NCBI RefSeq assembly: GCF_031769195.1
Contig: NZ_JAVHNP010000001.1
Span: 434,001-498,000, forward strand
Origin: Vreelandella sp031769195
GTDB taxonomy: Bacteria > Pseudomonadota > Gammaproteobacteria > Pseudomonadales > Halomonadaceae
Direction of reading: 5' to 3'
DNA: 64,000 nucleotides
Under the pieces are notes generated by a model that searched no databases, was not told where the DNA came from, and saw only the letters and a program-made list of their open reading frames with translations. A program made the translations under genes and the position numbers. This document shows, in pieces, positions 43,289-52,347 of this stretch. Positions within the stretch are counted from its first letter, which is position 1. Each line of letters starts with the position of its first letter.

Positions 43289-44296
43289 ATGATTGATTTA
43301 CGTAGCGATACCGTGACACGCCCCACCAACGCCATGCGGGAAGCGATGATGGCGGCACCGCTGGGAGACGATGTATGGGGCGATGACCCCACGGTGAATG
43401 CCTTCCAAGCCACGCTGGCCGAGCGCGCGGGGAAAGAAGCGGCGCTGCTTTTCCCCAGTGGCACACAGAGCAACTTGGTAGGTTTAATGGCGCACTGTGA
43501 GCGAGGCGATGAATATATCGTGGGTCAGAACGCCCATACCTATCGCTACGAAGGCGGCGGTGCTGCGGTGTTAGGCAGTATTCAACCGCAGCCCGTTGAA
43601 CATGCCACCGACGGTAGCCTGCCACTAGAGAAAATCGCCGCGGCCGTCAAAGCCGACGATTTCCATTTTGCCCGCACACGGCTATTAGCCCTGGAAAACA
43701 CCATTGGCGGTAAGGTACTGCCTGCCGAATACGTCCATCAAGCCACCGCGCTGGCGAGAGAGCATGGTCTGGCCACTCACCTAGACGGTGCACGGCTCTT
43801 TAATGCCGCAGTAGCCACGGATACCTCGCTGAAACAGCTCTGCCAACCTTTCGACAGCGTCTCGCTGTGCTTTTCAAAAGGGCTCGGCACGCCCATGGGT
43901 TCAGCGTTAGTGGGCTCACAGGCTCTGATCGACCGTGCCAGGCGCTGGCGTAAGATGGTGGGGGGTGGCATGCGCCAAGCAGGCATTATTGCCGCCGCCT
44001 GTCAGTACGCGCTTGATCACCATGTTGCGGATTTAGCCCATGACCATCGCCGTGCGGCTCGTTTAGCGGAAGGCTTGGCCGCGTTTCCCGCTATTGAAGT
44101 GACGTCCCAGGCGACCAACATGGTGTTTGTACGTATCGATAAACCCCATGTTGCGCCACTGGCTGCATGGCTAAAAAACAATGGCGTGCTGTTAGAGCTG
44201 CTCTACGCGACGCGTATGGTCGTTCACCGCGATATCAGCGATGACGATATTGAACAGGTGCTGGCAGTGGTCGCGCGCTACTTCGATCAGGCATAA
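43289..44296 (+). CDS. ltaE: Low-specificity L-threonine aldolase
   Basis: A 335-residue PLP enzyme splitting L-threonine or L-allo-threonine into glycine and acetaldehyde. Landmarks are the start MIDLRSDTVTRPT, DDVWGDDPTVN, the Asp of the cofactor site in HLDGARLFNA and the PLP-lysine in VSLCFSKGLGTPMGS. Length matches E. coli LtaE. ATG 43289, with GGGAGA eight bases upstream, is preferred to the upstream TTG. It converges with argO. Confidence 0.93.
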   Translation: MIDLRSDTVTRPTNAMREAMMAAPLGDDVWGDDPTVNAFQATLAERAGKEAALLFPSGTQSNLVGLMAHCERGDEYIVGQNAHTYRYEGGGAAVLGSIQPQPVEHATDGSLPLEKIAAAVKADDFHFARTRLLALENTIGGKVLPAEYVHQATALAREHGLATHLDGARLFNAAVATDTSLKQLCQPFDSVSLCFSKGLGTPMGSALVGSQALIDRARRWRKMVGGGMRQAGIIAAACQYALDHHVADLAHDHRRAARLAEGLAAFPAIEVTSQATNMVFVRIDKPHVAPLAAWLKNNGVLLELLYATRMVVHRDISDDDIEQVLAVVARYFDQA

Positions 44297-44321
44297 GGCA
44301 CTGCTGTTATGGGTATTCCTG

Positions 44322-44933
44322 TTATAGCAAGGTAGAACCAAGGGCAAGATGGACGGCAATAGCCGCCATCATCACACCGATCAGCCCATCGATAGTACGC
44401 CATGCGCCAGGGCGGGAAAGCCAAGGAGATAACGCCGCCCCGCCCCACGCCAGCAGGCTAAACCACACAACCGACGCCGTTGATGCCCCCGCTACAAACA
44501 CACCCGCGCTCTCCTGCTGAGCGCCAATGGCGGGAATTAACAGCAGCGTGTCTAAATAGACCTGTGGGTTCAGCACCGTCACCGCTAAGGTGGCCAACAG
44601 CACACCGCGCAGGCTGTGTGCTTTGGCATTATCAGCCTTTAATCCTTCACGGCCGCTGGCAGCGCGCCAGAGTGCTTGGGCTGCTAGCCACGCCAAAAAC
44701 AGCACGCCTACCCAGCGCATGGCTTCCATGGCGTTGGGCATCGTCAGCAAAAACGCGCTGGCCCCAAACATACCGGCTGTCAGCAGAATAATGTCGGCAC
44801 TCATGCACAGCCCCGCCGACCACCAGTGGTACTCACGGCGAATGGCCAGCCCCAGCACATACGCATTCTGGGCACCTATCGCCATAATAATGCCACCGCA
44901 TACCACCAAGCCGGTTACGTAACTTTCCCACAT
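44322..44933 (-). CDS. argO: LysE/ArgO-family basic amino acid exporter
   Basis: A 203-residue membrane protein with six hydrophobic helices. The start GLVVCGGIIMAIGAQNAYVLG and the later TLAVTVLNPQVYLDTLLLI are the conserved GAQN and NP-x-Y-LD elements of LysE/ArgO. It exports arginine or lysine. ArgO in E. coli is activated by ArgP, and an argP-like gene is present 6.4 kb away. AAGG lies upstream of the ATG. Confidence 0.88.
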   Translation of the reverse strand: MWESYVTGLVVCGGIIMAIGAQNAYVLGLAIRREYHWWSAGLCMSADIILLTAGMFGASAFLLTMPNAMEAMRWVGVLFLAWLAAQALWRAASGREGLKADNAKAHSLRGVLLATLAVTVLNPQVYLDTLLLIPAIGAQQESAGVFVAGASTASVVWFSLLAWGGAALSPWLSRPGAWRTIDGLIGVMMAAIAVHLALGSTLL

Positions 44934-45037
44934 GGCCGCTCGCCTTATTGATGATTGAAAAGAGCGCTAGCGTAAGGGAATACCTGCATAACCAAAAATC
45001 ATCTTGCTTATGATGCATTAGCTCAGCTTATACAGAC

Positions 45038-47020
45038 TTATAAACGCCGCAGCCCCCACATAAAGTAGGCACCACCGATCAGCGAGGCCACTAAGCCTGC
45101 GGGAATTTCATAGGGGAACATAATCTGTCTACCCACCCAGTCGGCCAGCACCATCAGCAGCATACCGATCAAGGCAGCGCCCACTAAATGCTGGCGGGCA
45201 CGGGAAAAGCCCATTAACCGAGCCATGTGGGGGGCCAATAAGCCAATAAACGATAGCGGCCCCACTACCAGCGTGGCGCAAGCGGTGAGCAAGGCAACCA
45301 ATAGCAGCAGCGCCAAGCGGGCGCGGTTGAGGCCAATGCCCAGTGAGCGCGACGTGGGCGCTCCCAGCGGCATAATATCTAACCAGCGGGTGAACGGCAG
45401 AGAGACCAGCGCTAACACCGCAGCAATGCTGCCCACCCACAGCGCACTACTTACATCAACATAGTAGGTGGAGCCTGCCAACCAGGCGATGACCTGCTGC
45501 CCTCGCGGGTCGCCGCCCGCCAGTAGCACGCTGCGCACCGCATCAAACAGCGCGCTAATTGCCACGCCGCTGAGCAGTAAACGCTCGGGCACAAAGCCAC
45601 TTTTACGGTTGAGCGCTACCAGCACTAGCAGCGTTGCCAGCGCACCTAACGTGCCGATAGTCACCAACATGGCATTGCTTGGGGCTGGCAGCAGATAAAT
45701 ACCTAAAATCAGCGCAATGGCGCAGCCGCCGCTAATCCCCAGCACTTCGGGGCTTGCCATGGGGTTGGCCGACAGGCGCTGCAGAATGGTGCCCGCCATC
45801 GCCAGCATCAAACCGCTGGCCGCCGCCGCCATCACGCGCGGAAAGCGCCACTCCATCACGCCCCAATCGGTGGGAGCAATGAGACGCCAGCCGTTCGCCC
45901 CTTGGCCGACTAAATGGCCCATCACCACCGCCGCGAGCAGGGCCAGCATCAGCCCGGTCGCTAGTCGATACGGCGCGGCATGACGGGGCATCACCATACC
46001 GGACGCCTGAGGGGGTCGGTCGCCCTGAAGCTTAAGGCGCGGAATTAACCACATCAGTAGCGGCGCGCCTAACGCCCCTGTCACCGCGCCGGTAGGAATC
46101 AGCGTGGCTACCATGCCCGAAAAACGCTGCAGTAAGAGGTCGGTCGTCGCCAGCAGCACGGCGCCTAACAGGGTGGACCAGAGCAAGCGTGCACTCAGCG
46201 TGCGCGCTCCCGCCATGCGCACGATATTGGGAGCCGCTAAACCAATAAAACCAATGATCCCCACCACGCTGACCACGCTACCGGTGATAAAGACGGCCAA
46301 CCCCAGACCGGCAAAGCGCAAATACTTCAGCGAAATCCCCAGGCTTTTGGCGCTGGCGTCGTCTAACTCTAAAACTGCTAAAGGGCGCAGCAACAGCCAC
46401 GCCGCCACGCCACAAAGGGCTAATCGTGGTGCCAGCGACGCCACGCCATCCCAGCCATTTTGTGCCAACGAGCCTGCGCCCCAGATGAGAAGCCCAGCCA
46501 GCGTTTCATGATTAAACAGCAGCAGGGCGGTGGAGAGCGCTCCCAAATAAAGATTCACCACCAACCCCGCCAACACCACCGCAATAGGTGCCAATCCACG
46601 CCGCCAGGAGAGCATAAACACCAGCCCTACCGCCGCACTCCCCCCCAGCAGCGCGATCCACTCTCCGCCCATCGTAAGCACGCCGGGTGCCAACAGCGTA
46701 GCGGCCATCAGCGCCAAGTTAGCGCCTGATGCCACGCCCAAAGTAGTGGGCGATGCCAGCGGGTTGCGCAACACCTGCTGCATCAGAACCCCCGCCAACG
46801 CCAAGCCACCGCCCGCCAATAAGGCAATTGAAAAACGTGGCCACCAGGCGAAGTGCAGCAGCAACTCATCCACATTGGCAACATTCGGGAACAGCAATGC
46901 CTGAAAGCTGGGCGCGATGCCGCCCTGCTGTTGAAGGCTGGACACCAACAGCACAAGCAGCGGTAGGCTCAGCAGCAGACAGGTTTTAGCAGGCGTGCGG
47001 CCACGGCGCATGAGCATCAT
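45038..47020 (-). CDS. fhuB: Fused ferric-hydroxamate ABC transporter permease
   Basis: A 660-residue protein made of two FecCD-type permease halves in tandem (about residues 1-335 and 345-660), the FhuB layout. Each half has its own conserved blocks, such as ALAGVLMQQVLRNPLASPTTLG with GFIGLAAPNIVRM, and AMAGTILQRLSANPMASPEVLG with SFIGLLAPHMARL. About twenty helices are expected. It should import ferric hydroxamates with FhuC and a FhuD-type binding protein, which is not encoded nearby. A Fur-box-like site lies in the divergent promoter region. Confidence 0.92.
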   Translation of the reverse strand: MMLMRRGRTPAKTCLLLSLPLLVLLVSSLQQQGGIAPSFQALLFPNVANVDELLLHFAWWPRFSIALLAGGGLALAGVLMQQVLRNPLASPTTLGVASGANLALMAATLLAPGVLTMGGEWIALLGGSAAVGLVFMLSWRRGLAPIAVVLAGLVVNLYLGALSTALLLFNHETLAGLLIWGAGSLAQNGWDGVASLAPRLALCGVAAWLLLRPLAVLELDDASAKSLGISLKYLRFAGLGLAVFITGSVVSVVGIIGFIGLAAPNIVRMAGARTLSARLLWSTLLGAVLLATTDLLLQRFSGMVATLIPTGAVTGALGAPLLMWLIPRLKLQGDRPPQASGMVMPRHAAPYRLATGLMLALLAAVVMGHLVGQGANGWRLIAPTDWGVMEWRFPRVMAAAASGLMLAMAGTILQRLSANPMASPEVLGISGGCAIALILGIYLLPAPSNAMLVTIGTLGALATLLVLVALNRKSGFVPERLLLSGVAISALFDAVRSVLLAGGDPRGQQVIAWLAGSTYYVDVSSALWVGSIAAVLALVSLPFTRWLDIMPLGAPTSRSLGIGLNRARLALLLLVALLTACATLVVGPLSFIGLLAPHMARLMGFSRARQHLVGAALIGMLLMVLADWVGRQIMFPYEIPAGLVASLIGGAYFMWGLRRL

Positions 47021-47128
47021 GACAATATCCCGTAAGCGGCGAAGACGGAGGCACGAGCAGGCATTGTCATTGGCGTGACCTTGGCAAGCGAAGGAGTTGA
47101 AAAATAAATGAAGGGACGAAATTCTAAA

Positions 47129-47143
47129 TGATAAGTATTAGCA
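47129..47143. promoter_or_regulatory. Fur box between fhuB and the b561 gene
   Basis: TGATAAG-T-ATTAGCA matches the 7-1-7 Fur motif TGATAAT-N-ATTATCA at 12 of 14 fixed positions. It lies in the divergent intergenic region and could repress both genes. Confidence 0.8.
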
Positions 47144-47188
47144 CTACAATCTTACCCTCTAATCCTTACACATAAGCCATTTATCACT

Positions 47189-47743
47189 ATGAACGTAGCT
47201 TCCTCCTCTTCACGCTCTTCCATTACGTGGCAGGACACGACCTATCGTTACGGCTTCATCAGTCGTCTGCTGCACTGGCTCACTGCCCTTCTAGTGCTTT
47301 CGCAGTTTTTGGTCGTGGCCATGTGGCGCATGTTGGGCGAAACAAGCGTGACCTTGATGCTGTCGCGCTGGGCGCCCCACGGCGCTATCGGTTTGCTGCT
47401 CCTCATCATTACTTTGGTGCGCCTGGCTTGGTGGTTCAACCAGCGTGGTCAGCGGCCACAACAGCCAAGAACGTTACGCGGCCAACTCGCGCGCAGCGTG
47501 CATGGCTTGTTTTATGTGCTGTTGGTTTTGATCTCGGGCCTTGGGTTAATCAGGAATTACGCTGGCGGCTGGCCGCTTAACGTCTATGGCTTTGAACTCA
47601 TTCCTGGCGCCGACCAGGACATCCCAGCCCTGATGCTGCCTGCTGATGTACTGCACAGCCCCCTCTCTTGGCTACTTCTGCTGCTGGTCACAGGGCACGT
47701 CGCGATGGCCATCGTGCACAAGCCACTGTCGAGAATGACATAA
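47189..47743 (+). CDS. Cytochrome b561-family membrane protein (iron block)
   Basis: A 184-residue protein with four to five helices and suitably placed histidines for di-haem binding: LLHW (near residue 30), APHGAIG (near 65), VHGLFYVL (near 105), VLHSPLSW and TGHVAMAIVHK (near 155-175). It is an integral electron carrier of the b561 superfamily. Its place between fhuB and fhuC, with Fur boxes on both sides, suggests a role in iron uptake such as quinone-linked ferric reduction. That role is inferred. Confidence 0.83.
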   Translation: MNVASSSSRSSITWQDTTYRYGFISRLLHWLTALLVLSQFLVVAMWRMLGETSVTLMLSRWAPHGAIGLLLLIITLVRLAWWFNQRGQRPQQPRTLRGQLARSVHGLFYVLLVLISGLGLIRNYAGGWPLNVYGFELIPGADQDIPALMLPADVLHSPLSWLLLLLVTGHVAMAIVHKPLSRMT

Positions 47744-47770
47744 ACCCCCACCTTACGAAAAATTTCTAAA

Positions 47771-47785
47771 TGATAACTATTAGCG
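47771..47785 (+). promoter_or_regulatory. Fur box before fhuC
   Basis: TGATAAC-T-ATTAGCG matches the 7-1-7 Fur motif well and is nearly identical to the box at 47129. It is about 50 bases before the fhuC start. Confidence 0.78.
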
Positions 47786-47835
47786 ATACAATGCATTTTT
47801 TATCAGCGCGATGTCGGCTCGGCCAGGAGTGACGC

Positions 47836-48603
47836 ATGTTTAACGTTCAGGGTGCTACCTTCGCCATTAATGGCAAGCCCCTTCTTCAGCCCATTCATCA
47901 CACCTTCGAAGAAGGTAAAGTGTATGGCCTGATAGGTCATAACGGCTCTGGAAAATCGACGCTGATCAAGCTACTGGCGCAACAACAGCCCGTCAGCGAA
48001 GGCGAGATTCAGTTTGATCAACGCCCTTTGCAGGCATGGGGCAACAGGGAGTTTGCTCGCCAGGTCGCTTATTTGCCTCAGCATCTGCCCAGCGCTGAAA
48101 ACCTCACCGGGCGTGAACTGGTTGCGTTTGGGCGCTACCCCTGGCACGGCCTGCTAGGTCGCCATAATCAAACAGATAAAGACGCCATTGAACGCGCCAT
48201 TGCCCTCACCCATACGGAAGCCTTCGCTGACCGGCTAGTGGACACACTGTCGGGAGGCGAGCGGCAGCGGGTATGGCTTGCCATGCTCATCGCCCAAGGC
48301 AGCCGCTTTTTACTGCTCGATGAACCGCTGGCAGCGCTGGATATCGCCCACCAGATGGAAGTACTCGCACTGATACGCAAGCTCTGCGACGAGCTGAATC
48401 TGGGGGTGATTATTGTGCTTCATGATATCAATATGGCATCGCGCTACTGCGATGAGCTAATGGCCCTACACAGCGGCCGCCTGCTGGCCCACGGCACGCC
48501 CGATGCATTAATGCAAAACACCACGTTGGAAGCCATTTACGGGCTACCCATGCAGGTGATGCAGCATCCCAGCGGCGGCCACCGCATTGCTGTGGCCCAA
48601 TAA
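47836..48603 (+). CDS. fhuC: Ferric-siderophore ABC transporter ATPase
   Basis: A 255-residue cytoplasmic ATPase. Walker A is GLIGHNGSGKST, the Q-loop YLPQHLP, the signature LSGGERQRVW, Walker B RFLLLDEPLAALD and the switch His VLHDINMASRYCDE. It belongs to the FhuC/FecE iron-chelate group and should energise the FhuB permease encoded divergently. A Fur box sits in its promoter region. Confidence 0.92.
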   Translation: MFNVQGATFAINGKPLLQPIHHTFEEGKVYGLIGHNGSGKSTLIKLLAQQQPVSEGEIQFDQRPLQAWGNREFARQVAYLPQHLPSAENLTGRELVAFGRYPWHGLLGRHNQTDKDAIERAIALTHTEAFADRLVDTLSGGERQRVWLAMLIAQGSRFLLLDEPLAALDIAHQMEVLALIRKLCDELNLGVIIVLHDINMASRYCDELMALHSGRLLAHGTPDALMQNTTLEAIYGLPMQVMQHPSGGHRIAVAQ

Positions 48604-48658
48604 TCGCCGTCAGCGAGCACTAGCCTGAAGAAGAGTCGTTCTCAATTAACTCTTCAAC

Positions 48659-48673
48659 TGATAAGCATTATCG
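48659..48673 (+). promoter_or_regulatory. Fur box before fhuF
   Basis: TGATAAG-C-ATTATCG is an almost complete 7-1-7 Fur site, followed by a second partial half (GCTTATG). It lies about 60 bases before the fhuF start. Confidence 0.8.
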
Positions 48674-48724
48674 CTTATGCTGCCACTCTGCCCTCGTGCT
48701 CTTATCACGTTTTGGAGTTCGGTT

Positions 48725-49498
48725 ATGCCACTTGCCTTGCGCCAGCCCGACACCACCATGCCAATGACGCTCGCTGATTGCTATCAGGGGCCGCTTGAGT
48801 ACTTTACGCCGCCATTGATCGGTGGTGCGGTGCCGCATGGGGCTATCAAGGCATCCCGATGGCGCAACGCCGCGCTGCTCGAAGAGGATATGGCGTGGTA
48901 CGCCAGCCGCTACCCGAATGGAGACACGCGCGCCATTGCCTCGCTCTGGTCGAAGTGGCACTTCAGTACTGTCACCGTACCTACGCTGACCGCTCATCTG
49001 CTGCTGAATCGCGACCTGCCGGTCGGGCTGGACGATCTCTATGTGATCCAAAGTGAGGAAGGCTGCGCGCAGGGATTATGGCTGCCCCATGAGGGTGAAT
49101 ATTTCACCACTATGGATACCACCGAGCGCTTTGCCACGCTGATTGAACAACACTGGGCACCGCTGATTGAACGGCTGTCAGCCATTTCAGGAGCTGCGCC
49201 ACGGGTATTTTGGAGTAACGCCGGTGGCTACGTGGATTATTACGTGAATGCCCTGGCCGAGCATCCGTTGGTCAACCAAGATGCGTTGGCGGCTGCCCGG
49301 GCGTTACTGGAATCGCGCACCCTCAACGGGCAGCGCAACCCACTCTTTGAACCGGTGCGCACGTATCAGCCCAGCGGGAGTGAAGAGGTCAAGCGGGTGC
49401 GCAAGCTGTGCTGCCTGCGCTACCTGCTGGATGAGTTTGAAGTATGCGGTAACTGTCCGCTGGAAGGCTGCGACCGCCAAGCACGCCGCAAGGGCTAA
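48725..49498 (+). CDS. fhuF: Ferric-siderophore reductase FhuF
   Basis: A 257-residue cytoplasmic [2Fe-2S] protein that reduces iron in imported ferric siderophores. The unusual cluster motif is intact: C229, C230, C241 and C244 (CC-x10-C-x2-C). I chose ATG 48725, with GGAG eight bases upstream, because the earlier ATG at 48677 lies next to the Fur box without a ribosome-binding site. It converges with the exporter gene, leaving eight bases between stops. Confidence 0.9.
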   Translation: MPLALRQPDTTMPMTLADCYQGPLEYFTPPLIGGAVPHGAIKASRWRNAALLEEDMAWYASRYPNGDTRAIASLWSKWHFSTVTVPTLTAHLLLNRDLPVGLDDLYVIQSEEGCAQGLWLPHEGEYFTTMDTTERFATLIEQHWAPLIERLSAISGAAPRVFWSNAGGYVDYYVNALAEHPLVNQDALAAARALLESRTLNGQRNPLFEPVRTYQPSGSEEVKRVRKLCCLRYLLDEFEVCGNCPLEGCDRQARRKG

Positions 49499-49506
49499 CC
49501 CATCGA

Positions 49507-51162
49507 TTACGAGCTGATCTGCGCCACCGCATCCTCACTGGCCTGGGCGCGCTGCTCACCGGTTAGCTCACTGAGCTGGCCCTTTGACATCTCCAGCAAG
49601 CGATCCGCATGGACGAAGTAGCTGTCGTCGTGGCTAATCGCAAACACAGTTTTGCCCATCGCTTTTAAGTAGGGCAGCAGCTCACGGTAAAATAGCCGTC
49701 TGAACTGTGGGTCCTGGTCGGCCGCCCACTCATCTAACAGCAAAATATCCCGCTCTTCGGCAATCGCTAGTAGCAGCGCCAAGCGCTTTCGCTGCCCTTG
49801 TGAGAGCTGCGTATTCACTACACGGTCACCCTGCCATTCAAGCTTCTGCTGCATCTGCAGCCGCTCAAGCCATGTGGCTACCAGCGCAGGGTCAGCCGAT
49901 TTTCCGTCTGGGCCCATCGCTTGGTCGAACTGATGAAAATCAGTAAAGACGCTGGCAAAGCGCGCTCGAAACGCGGTCCACTCCTCCCGGTTAAGCTCCC
50001 TACCATCCACGCTGATCTGGCCACTTTGCGGCCGATAAAGCCCCGACAGCAGGCGCGCGAGCGTCGATTTACCGCTGCCGTTGCCGCCAATCAAAAACAC
50101 CTGCTCGCCACGCACTAGAGTGAGGTTCAACGGCCCCACCTGGAAGCCTTCACCGCCCGCTGTGGGCGTATAGCGATACACCACATTGGTAAGCGTTAAG
50201 CGCTGCCAATCTTGGAAGCGATCTTCCACCTCGAAGCCCGGCTGATACTCGGCTAGTTCCAGGCTTGCCAGCTTATCGAACGCCACCTGGGCGCTGATTA
50301 GCGTGGGCCATGCGCCAACGGCTTGTATCAAGGGGGTGCGTAAAAACAGAAGGGTCAAAGCAAACGTGGCCGCCACGGCAGGGCTTGCCCAGCCCAGCAC
50401 GTTGGCCATAAAAAACACCACGCCAATAGCGCCCAGCATCATAATGTTGGACCAGTTATTAGCACTAAGGTGATAAGTGTCCGCACGAATAATATGGTGG
50501 CGGTACGCTTTTGCGTTATCCGTGTAGGATTCATCAAAAAAGCGCCGTGCGCGGTCACGGTTCAGCGCCAGCTCTTTGCGGCCTTCAATCGCCGACTGAT
50601 AATCTTTATACAGACGATCCTCGCTTTCGCGCACCTGATGAAAATGTCGATATACCTTAGACACCAGCACCCAGCCAACGCCCATGGTGAACGCCATCCA
50701 CAGCACGGTAATCACCACCATCTGCGGTGAGAGCCACGCGAGATAGGCGACGGAGGCAAGCGTCAGCACCACGCCCTGCACCAGCTCCGGCAGGCGTACA
50801 AAGCCAATGGTGATGTTGCGCACATCGCTTGAGAGGCTTGCCAACAGTGTGGCGTTGCCGAGCTGCTCTAAGCGCTCGATATCGGTATCCAGAATCCGCT
50901 TCACCAGCCGAGAACGCAGGTCAAACACGAAATAGTGACCCAGCAGCGTCAGCGCCAATTGAGTGCCCAGCGTGACCGCCAATAAAAGTGCCAATAATCC
51001 TAAAAACTGAGGAAGTGCCGATAAAGCGCTGCCCGCTTCAATCAGCCGCTGGTTAATAAACGCAATCACGCCCACCCCAAGCCCGGCACTCACAAGACTC
51101 AGCGCCAGTGCGCCCAAAAACGGCCAGCGGTAGTGACGAAATACCACCCGCAATAACTCCAT
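49507..51162 (-). CDS. Cyclic-peptide/siderophore ABC exporter, PvdE/SyrD-like
   Basis: A 551-residue fused exporter. The membrane domain (residues 1 to about 320) is followed by an ATPase with Walker A LIGGNGSGKSTLARLL, the atypical signature LSQGQRKRLALL and Walker B DILLLDEWAADQDP. The LSQGQ signature and DEWAADQDP are characteristic of the PvdE/SyrD/YojI group, which exports peptide siderophores or microcin-like peptides. No peptide synthetase is in the window. ATG 51162 has GGGAGG upstream. A Fur-box-like sequence lies before the gene, placing it in the iron regulon. Confidence 0.88.
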   Translation of the reverse strand: MELLRVVFRHYRWPFLGALALSLVSAGLGVGVIAFINQRLIEAGSALSALPQFLGLLALLLAVTLGTQLALTLLGHYFVFDLRSRLVKRILDTDIERLEQLGNATLLASLSSDVRNITIGFVRLPELVQGVVLTLASVAYLAWLSPQMVVITVLWMAFTMGVGWVLVSKVYRHFHQVRESEDRLYKDYQSAIEGRKELALNRDRARRFFDESYTDNAKAYRHHIIRADTYHLSANNWSNIMMLGAIGVVFFMANVLGWASPAVAATFALTLLFLRTPLIQAVGAWPTLISAQVAFDKLASLELAEYQPGFEVEDRFQDWQRLTLTNVVYRYTPTAGGEGFQVGPLNLTLVRGEQVFLIGGNGSGKSTLARLLSGLYRPQSGQISVDGRELNREEWTAFRARFASVFTDFHQFDQAMGPDGKSADPALVATWLERLQMQQKLEWQGDRVVNTQLSQGQRKRLALLLAIAEERDILLLDEWAADQDPQFRRLFYRELLPYLKAMGKTVFAISHDDSYFVHADRLLEMSKGQLSELTGEQRAQASEDAVAQISS

Positions 51163-51223
51163 GGTGCCTCCCCTTTTTACATAGGCGGCGAATTGTGACT
51201 CACTTCCTCGGCAAGTCAACAAA

Positions 51224-51242
51224 GAGACTGATTTTCATTTGC
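51224..51242 (-). promoter_or_regulatory. Fur-box-like site before the PvdE-like exporter
   Basis: The minus strand reads GCAAATGAAAATCAGTCTC, matching 13 of 19 positions of GATAATGATAATCATTATC. It is about 60 bases upstream of the exporter start. Confidence 0.6.
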
Positions 51243-51321
51243 GACCATACCTTTTCCCGACCTCTTTACTCAGCGCCGGGGGGTTGATTAACTTTCAGGC
51301 TACATCACCAAAGAGACGACC

Positions 51322-52188
51322 ATGGTGGACTATAAACTTTTGCAGGCGCTGGCCACCGTGGTCGAGTGCGGTGGCTTTGAGCGTGCAGGCGATCTTCTGG
51401 GCCTATCACAGTCGGCGGTATCACAGCGTATTAAGGCGTTGGAAGTACGCTTAGGCCAGCCGGTTCTGGTGCGTCACCCTTCTTTAACGCCCACACCAGC
51501 GGGGCAGCGGCTGCTGGCCCACTACCAGCAGGTCCAGCTGTTGGAGCGTGATTTGCACCAAGCGCTACCCACGCTGGAAAAAGCATCGACGCGGCTGCGT
51601 ATTGCCGTGAATGCCGATAGCGTGGTGACCTGGTGGGCCGATGCCGTAGCAGATATCTGTCAATCAGAAGGCCTTCTATTGGACTTAGTCATTGAAGACC
51701 AAGAGGTGGGCTTGAAGCGCCTGCGTGATGGCGATGTTGCGGCTTGCCTCTGCGCCACTCCCAGCCCTATTGCCGGTGCCCGCTGCCTGCATGTCGGCAA
51801 TATGCTGTACCAGCCGCTCGCCTCGCCAGGCTATGTGGCGCGTTTTTTTCCAGACGGCCCAAACGTAGAATCCTTCCAACACGCTCCAGCGATTGTGTTT
51901 GGCCCCCATGACCAATTGCAACACCAGTTTCTAGCCCAGTGCGGTTATCAAGGCCATTTCCCCTACCACCTGTGCCCCTCATCAGAGGGCTTTGTACGCT
52001 TGGCAGCGGCAGGCATCGGGTATGGCATGATCCCACATCGGCAAGCGGCTGAAGCGTTGCAAGCAGGCCAATTAGTGAGCATTGCCCCCGGGCATGATTT
52101 AACCGTTCCCCTCTATTGGCACTACTGGAGGCATAGCGGCCAGCTGATTCAACGCCTAACGGAAAGGCTGAACCATCTCACGCTTTAG
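51322..52188 (+). CDS. argP: LysR-family regulator ArgP
   Basis: A 288-residue LysR protein. The helix-turn-helix is GGFERAGDLLGLSQSAVSQRIKALE, read in sections (FERAGDLLGLSQ, SAVSQRIKALE), the ArgP (IciA) type. The effector domain follows ArgP along its length (LRIAVNADSVVTWW, ARCLHVGNMLYQPLAS, SSEGFVRLAAAGIGYGMIPH, VPLYWHYWR). ArgP senses lysine and arginine and activates argO and lysine-biosynthesis genes. The argO-like gene at 44322 is a likely target. Confidence 0.9.
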   Translation: MVDYKLLQALATVVECGGFERAGDLLGLSQSAVSQRIKALEVRLGQPVLVRHPSLTPTPAGQRLLAHYQQVQLLERDLHQALPTLEKASTRLRIAVNADSVVTWWADAVADICQSEGLLLDLVIEDQEVGLKRLRDGDVAACLCATPSPIAGARCLHVGNMLYQPLASPGYVARFFPDGPNVESFQHAPAIVFGPHDQLQHQFLAQCGYQGHFPYHLCPSSEGFVRLAAAGIGYGMIPHRQAAEALQAGQLVSIAPGHDLTVPLYWHYWRHSGQLIQRLTERLNHLTL

Positions 52189-52243
52189 CAGCATTCTCAT
52201 CAGGTGTAGGTAAAAGAAGACTACACTCAAATTGGCTTTTGAT

Positions 52244-52261
52244 GATCAGCAACCGCTGATC
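52244..52261 (+). other. Hairpin after argP
   Basis: GATCAGC-AACC-GCTGATC is a perfect 7-bp stem with a 4-base loop, 56 bases after argP and about 90 bases before the cyclase gene. No T-run follows. Further partial repeats (CTGATG / CATCAG, GAACA / TGTTC) suggest a structured leader. Confidence 0.4.
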
Positions 52262-52347
52262 GGGGCTGATGAACAGTAAATAACTAACCACTACATCAGT
52301 GTTCAGGGCCTCCTGAGCGGAGTATAAAAACCACAAAAGCGAATGCT

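Noticed and set aside
52244..52347. A c-di-GMP riboswitch before the 7TM-GGDEF gene
   Set aside because: The region has hairpins and partial repeats, but no GEMM-type conserved core could be recognised.
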